From JAAYCI01 sp964371725 (GTDB lineage Bacteria > Bacillota > Clostridia > Oscillospirales > Ruminococcaceae): a stretch of 64,000 nt of DNA. Every line of letters begins with the position of its first letter. The stretch's first letter is position 1. Below are positions 29,708 through 38,199 of this stretch, in pieces. The notes below the pieces were generated by a model. The model saw only the letters and a list, made by a program, of their open reading frames with translations, was not told the DNA's origin and made no database searches. The stretch covers positions 1-64,000 of the forward strand of contig CAYJNQ010000007.1 in NCBI GenBank assembly GCA_964371725.1, read 5' to 3'. Both the position numbers and the translations under genes were made by a program.

Positions 29708-31042
29708 ATGTCCTACTTTGAAAAACGCCCGGATGGAAGCTATGCACCAAACCCACATCCACAAGGCACACCCGGGGTGCACAAAGCCCATGCCCCCGAC
29801 ACACCGAACGTACACAACGACTATGCAAGGCCGCCGGGTGCTTCGGCATTTGGCGAACACGCGCACACCTATTCGTCCAACCAGCAAAATCCACATTCCC
29901 TGCGATACGACCCTGCACCCCGTCCATCACCAAAGAAAAAACGTTCAACAGCAAAATTTCTGGGCGGAACAGCCTTTCTCTTGGCCTGTGCCATGGCCGG
30001 CTTTGGTGGAAGTGCCTTGGCCATCAATCTGCTTGCACCCACAAACAACAGTTCGATTATTTATCAAAGTGCAGGGGGAGCCGTGGCAGATGAGATTTCT
30101 ACAGAAGGTTCAACGATTGCCGACATTGCACAAACCAGCGGCCAGTCGGTGGTTTCTATTCAAACCGAAAGCGTGCTAAGCAATATTCTTAACCAAACGC
30201 AAGAGGTGGTGGGAGCCGGTAGCGGTGTTATCATCAGCGAGGATGGCCTGATTCTGACGAATAACCATGTTGTAGAGGGCGCGCAGAACATTACCGTCAC
30301 CCTGGTGGATGGCAGACAGTTTAAGGCCGCTGTGCTGGGAACCGATTCCGCCACCGACGTCGCTTTAATTCAAATTGAGGCCGAAGGGCTTGCGCCGGTG
30401 GTGTTGGCTGATTCGAGCGAAATACAGGTGGGTGATTTTTGCCTTGCGATAGGCAACCCCACGGGCGAATTGGGAGGTACGGTTACAGATGGTATTATTT
30501 CTGCTTTAGAGCGTGAAATTACAATTCAAGGAACCCCGATGACGCTGATACAAATGAGCGCACCCGTGAACCCCGGGAACTCCGGTGGTGGCCTGTTCAA
30601 CAGCCGGGGCGAGCTTGTGGGCATTGTCAACGCAAAAAATGGTGATAGCGGCAATGAGGGTCTCGGCTTTGCCATTCCCATCAACACGGCCATGGATGTG
30701 GCCGAAGAGCTTTTGGAGAACGGTTATGTGCAAGGGCGTCCGATGCTGGGTATCACCGCCGTAACCGTAAGTGAACAAGATATGGCATCCGTGGGGGTAA
30801 GCCGCCCGGGTCTTTATGTGAACGAAGTGGTTTCGGGCAGCGGTGCCGAAGAGGCCGGTCTACAAAGTGGCGATAGAATCGCAACTTTCGAAGGTGTTGA
30901 AATTGTAGACCTGTTCGATTTGAGCAGTGAGTTGGCAAAATTCAACCCGGGCGATACGGTGAGCTTGGAAATCGAAAGAGACGGCTCACTGTATAGCGTA
31001 GAGCTCGAATTGGACGAGCAACAACCAAGCAATGTAGCCTAA
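29708..31042 (+). CDS. HtrA/DegP-like membrane-anchored serine protease
   Basis: This 444-residue protein is an S1C trypsin-like protease with PDZ domain that degrades or refolds damaged envelope proteins. Residues 1-80 form a proline-rich cytoplasmic tail with seven histidines, followed by a membrane helix (about 83-109). The catalytic triad is visible as TNNHVVEG (His), TDVALIQ (Asp) and NPGNSGGGLF (Ser). The PDZ domain spans about 345-435. I chose ATG at 29708, with AGGAGGAG upstream, over earlier in-frame codons. The unusual histidine-rich tail may bind metal, but that is inference. Confidence 0.9.
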   Translation: MSYFEKRPDGSYAPNPHPQGTPGVHKAHAPDTPNVHNDYARPPGASAFGEHAHTYSSNQQNPHSLRYDPAPRPSPKKKRSTAKFLGGTAFLLACAMAGFGGSALAINLLAPTNNSSIIYQSAGGAVADEISTEGSTIADIAQTSGQSVVSIQTESVLSNILNQTQEVVGAGSGVIISEDGLILTNNHVVEGAQNITVTLVDGRQFKAAVLGTDSATDVALIQIEAEGLAPVVLADSSEIQVGDFCLAIGNPTGELGGTVTDGIISALEREITIQGTPMTLIQMSAPVNPGNSGGGLFNSRGELVGIVNAKNGDSGNEGLGFAIPINTAMDVAEELLENGYVQGRPMLGITAVTVSEQDMASVGVSRPGLYVNEVVSGSGAEEAGLQSGDRIATFEGVEIVDLFDLSSELAKFNPGDTVSLEIERDGSLYSVELELDEQQPSNVA

Positions 31043-31098
31043 ATCGTGTTGACGTTATGATAGAAATAAAACTGGTGAAATCCACAACAATTTGTTTG

Positions 31099-31135
31099 GT
31101 AAAGCGGCCTCATCCACAAGATGTGGTCGTTTTAC
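31099..31135 (+). terminator. Terminator after the HtrA-type gene
   Basis: GTAAAGCGGCCTCATC pairs with GATGTGGTCGTTTTAC (two G-U pairs, one mismatch). A T-rich stretch, TTCTTG, follows. Confidence 0.55.
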
Positions 31136-31196
31136 TTCTTGATAATGCGCAGGTAATTCAAACGGCATAGGAAATAAATGCGGTTTTTTTATCGAA

Positions 31197-31218
31197 TATT
31201 CATAGTTTATTCATAATT
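31197..31218. promoter_or_regulatory. Tandem 11-bp direct repeat, candidate response-regulator site
   Basis: TATTCATAGTT and TATTCATAATT lie head to tail, exactly one helical turn apart, with TACGAT (31225-31230) as a possible -10. OmpR-type activators bind such repeats; no regulator is encoded nearby. Confidence 0.4.
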
Positions 31219-31301
31219 GGGTGTTACGATGGTTTACATGGTCAAAAAAGGAAAAAACAGTTTCTTTCTTGACTGCACGGTAGAAAACAAGTTTGAAGCC
31301 T

Positions 31302-31964
31302 ATGCGAATAGCAACTGCAAAAGAGGTTTTAAAGGAAGAAGGAAGGTTTGTTCTTAGCATGCAAATGAAAGACCATTTCGTATCCGAAACCGCAACATCC
31401 TCAGTAGAAGAAAAAAAGCAAAATGCGCAGGGAAATTCAAAGTTCGTGATTGTATTGGTTTTAACGCTTAGCTTAATTCTGGCATTGAGCACGGTTTTAT
31501 TGGTGCCTTTATTCGTAGATGGTGCCGAGGTAACCACGGCCTCCTCGGGTGCAACACTTGCCCCCGCACAGCCACGGTCATCTCAAAGTTTTGAAGCGAT
31601 GTCGGATGCGGTTGCCGTTTTGGGTTTCACGCCAAGCGTGCCAAACACCACACCCGACGGGTATCAATTGAAAGAGATTCGAGTGTTGGATGGCGATATT
31701 CTTGAGCTGGAATATGTTTCAGACCAAGATGTGTTGCTCTTTAGAACAGCGCTTGGGGCAGAGGATTTATCTTTAACCGACACATCGGTGTATGCGTTTA
31801 CCTTGTCGGACGAAGACGGTTCTGTGGTTCGCAGTTATTTGGGTGAAAGCCAAGAGGAACTGTACCTAGCCATCTGGGCGCAAGAAGAGGCCAGTTATGC
31901 ATTGTTATCCGAAAAGGGTTTGAATGAATCGGATATGGCCAGTATTGCCGGAAATATTGCCTAG
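31302..31964 (+). CDS. Membrane-anchored protein of unknown function
   Basis: A protein of about 220 residues with a ~50-residue basic and charged N-terminus, one membrane helix (FVIVLVLTLSLILALSTVLL) and an outer domain of about 145 residues. The outer domain, GYQLKEIRVLDGDILELEYVS, loosely resembles the DUF4367-like region found in anti-sigma-type and lipoprotein families, which I cannot confirm. The start is uncertain: TTG 31293, ATG 31302 and ATG 31359 are possible, none with an ideal ribosome binding site. A tandem 11-bp repeat lies about 90 bases upstream and a strong terminator follows. Confidence 0.55.
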   Translation: MRIATAKEVLKEEGRFVLSMQMKDHFVSETATSSVEEKKQNAQGNSKFVIVLVLTLSLILALSTVLLVPLFVDGAEVTTASSGATLAPAQPRSSQSFEAMSDAVAVLGFTPSVPNTTPDGYQLKEIRVLDGDILELEYVSDQDVLLFRTALGAEDLSLTDTSVYAFTLSDEDGSVVRSYLGESQEELYLAIWAQEEASYALLSEKGLNESDMASIAGNIA

Positions 31965-31981
31965 GGATTGAATTCGGTTTT

Positions 31982-32035
31982 AAAAAGACAGGTAGTGTGG
32001 CGGATGGAATAACAGCCACACCACCTGTCTTTTTT
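31982..32035 (+). terminator. Terminator after the anchored protein gene
   Basis: AAAAAGACAGGT/ACCTGTCTTTTTT plus GTGTGGC/GCCACAC with a single-base bulge on each arm make a stem of about 19 bp ending in a T-tract. Confidence 0.8.
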
Positions 32036-32063
32036 GATAAAAGCTTCCTTTCAAAATTTATCG

Positions 32064-32092
32064 TTGAAACATCGGTGATAAATGCGTATAAT
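32064..32092 (+). promoter_or_regulatory. Promoter for the SARP/BTAD regulator gene
   Basis: TTGAAA, a 17-base spacer, TATAAT. The 3' part of the spacer and the -10 flank (AAATGCG, TATAATATA) recur in the promoter at 35389-35417. Confidence 0.75.
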
Positions 32093-32180
32093 ATAGATAC
32101 CATTATAATTTTGAAGATAGAATACAGATGCGTTTGCATTTTGCCGAGAGACGAAGCTATGAGCAGAAAGGGGGCGGATC

Positions 32181-33377
32181 TTGCAAGTTCAAAAAATCCG
32201 AATTCATATGTTGGATTCATTTTCGGTTTGGGTGAACGGGCAGTTGGTCATCCAAAGTGCGTCTCGGCTTACAAAGCCGTGGCAACTATTTTGTTTTTTG
32301 GTTTTAAACAAGGAGAAGTTCATCAGTAGCCGCAAACTCATTGCTACGCTGTGGGAGGATGACACACTGGCAGACCCGGCCAATGTGCTTAAAAATGCTG
32401 TGTATAGCCTGCGCAAGGAGTTGAATGGGGGCGCAAGCGGAACGGAAAGCCCCATCATTTATTCCTCCGGAAGTTATCGCTTTGACCCAGCCGTAGAGCT
32501 GGAATTGGATCTTGATTATTTCAACAGTTACTGCGATTTTTCAAAAAGGCAGGAAGAGAGCTCTGCCGTGCGTATGGAACATTGCCGCGAGGCAATGGAG
32601 GTGTATAAAAGCGATTTTTTACCACAGCTTGATCAAGAGCTTTGGGCGGTGCCTTTTTTCATTAACAATCGTCAGAAGTACTTAGACTGTGTGCATCGTC
32701 TTTGCGAATACCTATGGAAACAGGGGAAATACCGTGAACTGCTCGAAGTGGTGAACAAGCCTTTCCAGCTGGACATATTGGACGACGAGGCTTTGGTGTT
32801 TCAACTGCGTGCACTCAACGAGCTCAAAATGTTTCGCGTTGCGGTAACCACGTACTCAAAAGTGGTGCGGCAGTACCGCAACAATGTGGGGGGAACCCCA
32901 CCGCAAGAGGCAAGGGCTTTGTATCAGCTGGCCAGTGAAAAGGTGAATAAAACCGAACAGGACATCATGATTATCAAAGCCGATCTCACAAGTGGCGAAC
33001 AAATTTCCAGGCCGCAACGCGGAGCTTATTTTTGCCACTATAGCGATTTCCATCAGGTGTATGCCCTGTTGAAGCGTGCGTCTGAGCGAAACTGTCAAAT
33101 GTTGGTGTTGGCGTTGTTCACCTTAACACCCTTGCAAAAGTCGGACATTCAGCCGAATGATTTGGCACGTGCCATGGCTGAATTTAAGGTTGTGTCTATG
33201 AACACTTTGCGCAAGGCCGATTCGTTTGCGCGGTATTCACAAAATCAATATTCTGTTTTGCTAAGCGTCTCCTCGCTAGAGGCAGGAAGGCTTGTGCGAG
33301 ACCGTATCTGCGACAGTTTTTCCAAAACACCGGCAGCCCGTCAGTTTGGTTTGGAAGCAAAGATGGCGGAGGTATAG
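32181..33377 (+). CDS. SARP/BTAD-type transcriptional regulator with GGDEF-like C-terminus
   Basis: This 398-residue protein begins with an OmpR-type winged helix (about residues 5-95; RLTKPWQLFCFLVLNKEKFISSRKLIATLWEDD), followed by a bacterial transcriptional activator domain of TPR-like helices (about 105-255). The last ~120 residues have the spacing of a GGDEF domain (DSFARYSQNQYSVLLS), but the GGDEF residues are absent, so cyclase activity is unlikely. It may sense a ligand or partner. The start is TTG at 32181 with AGGGGGCGG upstream. It precedes galE by 35 bases, which suggests that it controls or is coexpressed with surface-sugar genes. Confidence 0.78.
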   Translation: MQVQKIRIHMLDSFSVWVNGQLVIQSASRLTKPWQLFCFLVLNKEKFISSRKLIATLWEDDTLADPANVLKNAVYSLRKELNGGASGTESPIIYSSGSYRFDPAVELELDLDYFNSYCDFSKRQEESSAVRMEHCREAMEVYKSDFLPQLDQELWAVPFFINNRQKYLDCVHRLCEYLWKQGKYRELLEVVNKPFQLDILDDEALVFQLRALNELKMFRVAVTTYSKVVRQYRNNVGGTPPQEARALYQLASEKVNKTEQDIMIIKADLTSGEQISRPQRGAYFCHYSDFHQVYALLKRASERNCQMLVLALFTLTPLQKSDIQPNDLARAMAEFKVVSMNTLRKADSFARYSQNQYSVLLSVSSLEAGRLVRDRICDSFSKTPAARQFGLEAKMAEV

Positions 33378-33412
33378 AGACTGCCCATGAAATGAAGGGA
33401 GGACGTGAAACT

Positions 33413-34429
33413 TTGTCTGTTCTTGTAACCGGAGGTGCCGGATATATCGGAAGCCACACCTGTGTGGAGTTGTTAAACGCGGGCTATGAGGTATTGGTTG
33501 CCGATAACCTTGCGAATTCCAGCGAAAAGGCTTTGCATCGTGTGCAGAAGATTGCGGAAAAAAAATTGCAATTTGTTCAAATCGACTTGACAAATACACA
33601 GCATACAGAAAGGCTGTTTCAAGAGCATAAAAACATAGAGGCTGTGGTACACTTTGCTGCTTTAAAAGCGGTGGGAGAAAGTGTGAAGCAACCGCTGGAA
33701 TACTACACAAACAACCTCGCATGTACCTTATCGGTGTTAAATGCCATGAAAAAGGCAGGGGTTGTGCGCTTTGTTTTTTCTTCTTCGGCCACGGTGTATG
33801 GGGAACACAATCCGGTGCCTTTTCGCGAGGATATGCCCTCGGCAGCCACGAGCCCTTACGGGTATACAAAACTATGTATTGAGCGCATTTTACAAGATAT
33901 TTGTGTGGCAGACCCCACGTTTTCTGCCACATTGCTACGCTATTTCAACCCGATTGGCGCACACCCATCGGGCCTGATTGGAGAAGATCCGAGCGGCATT
34001 CCCAACAATTTGGTTCCATATATTGCGCGCGTGGCCACGGGCGAGTATGAGAAAGTGCGTGTATTTGGCAATGACTATGAAACAAAAGATGGCACCGGTG
34101 TGCGAGATTACATCCATGTGGTGGATTTGGCCAGGGGTCATGTGGCGGCCGTGAAAAGGTTTGAAAGCAAAGGCGGCTTGTTTGTATGCAACCTCGGTGC
34201 CGGAAAGGGCTACAGCGTGCTGGAAGTGATTGAAGCCTATGCGAAGGCATGTGGAAAAAATTTACCTTATGAAATTTTGCCGCGTAGAGCCGGAGACATT
34301 GCCGAGATGTATGCCGATGCTTCCCGTGCCAAAAACGAGCTCGGCTGGCAAACCCAGCTGGATTTAGATGCGATGTGTTGTGATAGTTGGAATTGGCAGA
34401 AAAACAACCCGAATGGGTATCAAACATAG
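33413..34429 (+). CDS. galE: UDP-glucose 4-epimerase
   Basis: This 338-residue extended SDR interconverts UDP-glucose and UDP-galactose for galactose use and surface polysaccharide synthesis. NAD binding is at SVLVTGGAGYIGSHT (residues 2-16), FSSSATVYG precedes the catalytic site, and SPYGYTKLCIE holds the Tyr-xxx-Lys pair. The frame opens at ATG 33392, but GGGAGG lies inside that extension and points to TTG at 33413, giving the standard N-terminus. The nucleotidyltransferase gene follows after about 20 bases. Confidence 0.93.
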   Translation: MSVLVTGGAGYIGSHTCVELLNAGYEVLVADNLANSSEKALHRVQKIAEKKLQFVQIDLTNTQHTERLFQEHKNIEAVVHFAALKAVGESVKQPLEYYTNNLACTLSVLNAMKKAGVVRFVFSSSATVYGEHNPVPFREDMPSAATSPYGYTKLCIERILQDICVADPTFSATLLRYFNPIGAHPSGLIGEDPSGIPNNLVPYIARVATGEYEKVRVFGNDYETKDGTGVRDYIHVVDLARGHVAAVKRFESKGGLFVCNLGAGKGYSVLEVIEAYAKACGKNLPYEILPRRAGDIAEMYADASRAKNELGWQTQLDLDAMCCDSWNWQKNNPNGYQT

Positions 34430-34450
34430 TGAGTGAAAGGACACATAAAT

Positions 34451-35371
34451 ATGGAGAAACCGATTCTTGTAGTGCTGGCGGCCGGAATGGGAAGCCGTTA
34501 TGGAGGGCTCAAACAAATTGATCCGGTGGGCCCAAATAAAGAATTGATCATCGACTATTCTTTGTATGATGCAAAGCGGGCCGGCTTTGAGAAGGTTGTT
34601 TTCATCATCAAACACGAAATCGAAGAGGATTTTAAAAGGGCAATCGGAAACCGGGTGGAGAAAAACATCGAAGTGGCCTATGCCTTCCAACAATTGGAAA
34701 AATTACCAAAGGGATTCTCTGTGCCACAAGGCCGCGTGAAACCGTTTGGCACCTCCCATGCGCTTTTGTGTGCAAAAGAATTCATCAATGGCCCGGTGGC
34801 GGTTATCAATGCCGATGATTACTATGGGCCGGAAGCCTACAAGGCTCTCTATCAATTTCTCACAGAGCCTAAATCAAACCAGAAGCATCACTATGCCATG
34901 GTGGGATATCATGTTGAGAACACCGTTACCGAGCACGGAAGTGTAACACGTGGCGTGTGCAAAGCGGATGAGAATGGTTTTTTATGCAATATTGTGGAGA
35001 CTACCGGTATAGAAAAAGCAGAAATCGGTGCAAGAGCACCGGCGGAAAAAGACGGGGAATGGGAAAAAATTGCGCCCGAAACACTGGTGTCGATGAACTT
35101 TTGGGGCTTTGATAAGAGTTTTATAGAGGAATTGGAGGCGGAATTTCCCAACTTTTTGGCCGAAAACCTGCCAAAGAACCCTGAAAAATGTGAATTTTTA
35201 TTGCCAAGCTCGATACAATTACTCATCAAAAGTGAAAAGGCAGATGTGAAAGTGCTGTCTAGCTCGGATCGTTGGTGGGGGGTTACATATCAAGAGGATA
35301 AGCCCGGTGTGATGCAGGCGCTAAAACAAAAGCATGAAAGCGGGCAGTATCCAACACCGCTTTGGGGTTAA
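34451..35371 (+). CDS. Sugar-phosphate nucleotidyltransferase
   Basis: This 306-residue protein has the nucleotidyltransferase signature VVLAAGMGSRYGGLKQIDPV at residues 6-25 and the metal-binding NADDYYG near residue 118. It would activate a sugar 1-phosphate to an NDP-sugar; the family also includes UDP-glucose pyrophosphorylases and related proteins, and the exact sugar is not evident. ATG at 34451 follows AAAGGAC; the GTG at 34433 lacks a binding site. It directly follows galE and probably supplies or uses the same UDP-sugar pool. Confidence 0.8.
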   Translation: MEKPILVVLAAGMGSRYGGLKQIDPVGPNKELIIDYSLYDAKRAGFEKVVFIIKHEIEEDFKRAIGNRVEKNIEVAYAFQQLEKLPKGFSVPQGRVKPFGTSHALLCAKEFINGPVAVINADDYYGPEAYKALYQFLTEPKSNQKHHYAMVGYHVENTVTEHGSVTRGVCKADENGFLCNIVETTGIEKAEIGARAPAEKDGEWEKIAPETLVSMNFWGFDKSFIEELEAEFPNFLAENLPKNPEKCEFLLPSSIQLLIKSEKADVKVLSSSDRWWGVTYQEDKPGVMQALKQKHESGQYPTPLWG

Positions 35372-35388
35372 AAAGAAGCGCTTATCGC

Positions 35389-35417
35389 TTGCATCTATGG
35401 CAAAATGCGAGTATAAT
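35389..35417 (+). promoter_or_regulatory. Promoter directly in front of a terminator
   Basis: TTGCAT, a 17-base spacer, TATAAT. Transcription would start near 35424, only about five bases before the terminator stem at 35429. It resembles the promoter at 32064-32092 around the -10 element. Confidence 0.65.
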
Positions 35418-35428
35418 ATATAGACTGG

Positions 35429-35452
35429 GCCGCTGTGCGCAGCGGCTTTTTT
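35429..35452 (+). terminator. Intrinsic terminator between the nucleotidyltransferase and lipoprotein genes
   Basis: GCCGCTG-TGCG-CAGCGGC followed by TTTTTT. It may end the galE operon and also stop transcripts from the promoter immediately upstream. Confidence 0.75.
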
Positions 35453-35504
35453 ATGCAATGAGAAAGAAAAGCGCTTGGCACTTTTCCGAAGGGAGCTTAA
35501 AAAA

Positions 35505-36542
35505 TTGAAGAAAAACAGATGGATTTCACTGTTGGTAGTGTCTGGTTTGTGCATGTCTTTCACGGGGTGTATCGGAAATTTCTATGAGAATATTGGCTCG
35601 GTGGATGGCCGTGAGATTTCCTCCGGCTTGTATTTGAATTTGCAATATGATGCATACAATCTGGGATATTCCATGTTGGAAGATGCGGAACAAGACCCGT
35701 TCGACCAAGAGATAGAAGGGCTCTCATTTGAGGATTGGCTTTCGCAAGAAACCGATAGAAAATTGCGCGAATATGTGGCCATAGAACGTCTTAGCGCCGA
35801 AAATGAAGTGGTTTTAAGTGAGGAAAGCCTCACTTATCGAGACCAACTATCATCCTACTGGGACTTTTCAAGTGAATCTTACACAGAGAATGGCATCAGT
35901 TACGACACCATGATGCGCACCACCACAATCGGTTTACTAAAAGACGACTTGTTCACGTTTTATTATGGGCCGGATGGTGAGCTTGCCAAAAGTGATGAGG
36001 AAATTCGTGCAGACTATGATGAGCAGTTCGGCACAATTGAATACATCTCTCTGCCTTTTAATACATTGAGCGACCCTGTTGAAGAAAAAGAGGACGAGGT
36101 GATGGCAGTTGCCGAGGAGCTGCGCGCGCGCTTAGAGGCGGGGGATGCCATTGAAGATGTGGCCGCAGATGGCGTGGAGCAGGTTTATGAAATAACAGGG
36201 AGAGAGTTTTTGGAAGACAGCGCTTCCACGGCGGTGGCAACCAATTACCTTGAATTTGCCGGCGGGGAGGATGACGAGTATTACCCGACGGAGTTCCGTA
36301 CTGGCTTGCAGGAAATGGCCGAGGGAGATGTGGGCATCCACAAGATGGGTAGCACTTTGTTGGTGTATCGCCGTGTGCCAAATTTCGAGAGTGACGAGGC
36401 GTTTGATACAGAGCGAAGCAATGTGGTAAGGCGTCTCTATCAGGATGAATTTGACGAATTTTTAGTCGAAACATATGAAGGCTATCCCCTTGAATTCACC
36501 TTTGGTGCACGTAGCTATTTAAGCCCCAAAAAGATTGTATAA
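35505..36542 (+). CDS. PrsA/SurA-like lipoprotein, possible envelope foldase
   Basis: This 345-residue lipoprotein has a signal peptide ending in the lipobox SFTGC (cysteine near residue 22). The next segment, IGSVDGREISSGLYLNLQYDA, is typical of the SurA/PrsA N-terminal chaperone domain, and a helical stretch with EEVMAVAEELRARLEAGD-like sequence sits where a parvulin-type isomerase domain would be. I do not see a clear parvulin motif, so isomerase activity is doubtful. The start is TTG at 35505 with AAGGGAG upstream. A strong terminator follows. It probably assists secreted protein folding. Confidence 0.65.
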   Translation: MKKNRWISLLVVSGLCMSFTGCIGNFYENIGSVDGREISSGLYLNLQYDAYNLGYSMLEDAEQDPFDQEIEGLSFEDWLSQETDRKLREYVAIERLSAENEVVLSEESLTYRDQLSSYWDFSSESYTENGISYDTMMRTTTIGLLKDDLFTFYYGPDGELAKSDEEIRADYDEQFGTIEYISLPFNTLSDPVEEKEDEVMAVAEELRARLEAGDAIEDVAADGVEQVYEITGREFLEDSASTAVATNYLEFAGGEDDEYYPTEFRTGLQEMAEGDVGIHKMGSTLLVYRRVPNFESDEAFDTERSNVVRRLYQDEFDEFLVETYEGYPLEFTFGARSYLSPKKIV

Positions 36543-36554
36543 TGTCAAAGTAAA

Positions 36555-36595
36555 AAGAAGGCTGTTTCATGCACATTGAAACAGCCTTCTTTTTT
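36555..36595 (+). terminator. Terminator after the PrsA-like lipoprotein gene
   Basis: AAGAAGGCTGTTTCA pairs perfectly with TGAAACAGCCTTCTT, followed by TTTT. Confidence 0.85.
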
Positions 36596-36792
36596 GTTAA
36601 ACAATAAGGGTCCCTTACCACAAGCGTCTGCCACGAAACAGAAAGATTACGGTTTTCTGCCTTGTATTTTGCCCGGCATCTCAAAACCCGTGCAAGGCGG
36701 TTTTATGCAAACCGCCTCTGATGTAAAAACAAGCACGATAAGAGATGGGTAAATCTCCGGTTATTGAGCCGACACTGCCTGTTTTCTGCCTA

Positions 36793-38187
36793 TCAGTGCG
36801 TGAAACCATGCACTTTGTTCTTGGGGGTTTCCCCATTTAAAACACGCGCTTTCGACAACTGCTCAATGGCCTGTTTAAAATCTTCGGCGAACTCTTCAGC
36901 CATATTCATGCCAAAATCGGCGCGCACCACATAGCGTTGAATGGTTGTATCTTGCAAATTTTCGGGCAGGGGATAGGCCGGCACCTGCCAGCCTTTCATC
37001 TGTAAGCGGTCGGCTAAATCATAGAGTGTCCACGCCACATTGGCGCTATTTTTCAGGCGATAGCACACAATGGGCAAATGTTCTGCGCGGTTGAGCATTT
37101 CAAATAGGCCTGTGCGTTCCACCTCTGATGCCAAAAAAGTGGCCACTTCATGAGTTTTTTGGTGAATCTCTTTATATCCGTTGAAGCCGAAGCGCACAAA
37201 GCTGTAGTATTGGCCAATGATTTGTGCGGCAGAGCGGCTGAAGTTGATGGCCATTGTGGGCATCTCGCCGCCCAGATAGCTTACCTTGAACACGAGCTCT
37301 TCCGGCAAAAATTCGGCATCGCGCCACAGAACCCAGCCGATTCCGGGGTATACCAGGCCATATTTGTGCCCTGAAGTGTTGATGGACACCACATTTTCCA
37401 GGCAGAAATCCCACTTAAGGTGCGGTTCCATAAAGGGTGCATACATGGCTCCGGAAGCGCCGTCTACATGAATGGGAACTGAAATTTTGGCATTTTTATT
37501 GTACTCCGAAAGCACTTTGTCTAAGGCCTCAATGTTGTCGTACTCGCCTGTGTAGGTGATGCCCATGATACCTACTACACCGATGGTATAATCATCGACG
37601 TACTCGAGGATGCGTTTTGCATCAAGATGCATCTGTGTGGTCTCCATGGGAACCGTGCGCATTTCAATGTCCCAGTAGACACAAAATTTTTCCCAACAAA
37701 CTTGGTACCCGGAGGAGATGACCAAATTTGGGTTTTTGGCTTTCACATCGATGCCGGCAGCAGCCGCTCTTTTGCGCCAGCGGAATTTCATGGCCATACC
37801 GCCAAGCATACACGCCTCACTGCTTCCCACGGTGCTGGTTCCCATAAACTTTGCCTGTCTTGGCGCGTGCCATAAATCGGCCAAAATATTGACGCAGCGA
37901 TTTTCCAATTCTGCCGTGCGGGGGTATTCGCTTTTGTCTATGGCATTTTTTTCAAGTGTTTCGCCCATGAGGCGTGTGGCCTCTTCTTCCATATAGGTTT
38001 GGCAAAAAGTGGCCAAATTTTGCCTTGCCACACCCTCATCCAGAAGCTCGTCTTTCACAAGGCGATAAGCAATACGTGGTTCCAGTGGTTCCTTTGCCAA
38101 TTGATATTTGGGAATATCTTGTGTCTCTGCTCGGGTGCCGAAGATGGGCCTGAGAAAGCGGTCACTTTCATTTCTTTCAAACAACAT
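36793..38187 (-). CDS. gadB: Glutamate decarboxylase
   Basis: This 464-residue PLP enzyme converts glutamate to GABA and consumes a cytosolic proton. The cofactor lysine is in SINTSGHKYGLVYPGIGW, and HVDGASGAMYAPF holds the residues beside the ring. The C-terminus ends in VHGFTH, resembling the pH-responsive tail of GadB enzymes in which a histidine closes the active site at neutral pH. ATG at 38187 has GGAGG eight bases upstream. It is 12 bases downstream of gadC, forming a gadC-gadB acid-resistance operon. Confidence 0.95.
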   Translation of the reverse strand: MLFERNESDRFLRPIFGTRAETQDIPKYQLAKEPLEPRIAYRLVKDELLDEGVARQNLATFCQTYMEEEATRLMGETLEKNAIDKSEYPRTAELENRCVNILADLWHAPRQAKFMGTSTVGSSEACMLGGMAMKFRWRKRAAAAGIDVKAKNPNLVISSGYQVCWEKFCVYWDIEMRTVPMETTQMHLDAKRILEYVDDYTIGVVGIMGITYTGEYDNIEALDKVLSEYNKNAKISVPIHVDGASGAMYAPFMEPHLKWDFCLENVVSINTSGHKYGLVYPGIGWVLWRDAEFLPEELVFKVSYLGGEMPTMAINFSRSAAQIIGQYYSFVRFGFNGYKEIHQKTHEVATFLASEVERTGLFEMLNRAEHLPIVCYRLKNSANVAWTLYDLADRLQMKGWQVPAYPLPENLQDTTIQRYVVRADFGMNMAEEFAEDFKQAIEQLSKARVLNGETPKNKVHGFTH

Positions 38188-38199
38188 ATGCAAAACCTC

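Noticed and set aside
36694..36714. GGCGGTTT/AAACCGCC hairpin as gadB terminator
   Set aside because: It is a good stem, but no T-tract follows on the minus strand and it lies about 80 bases past gadB, so I did not annotate it as a terminator.
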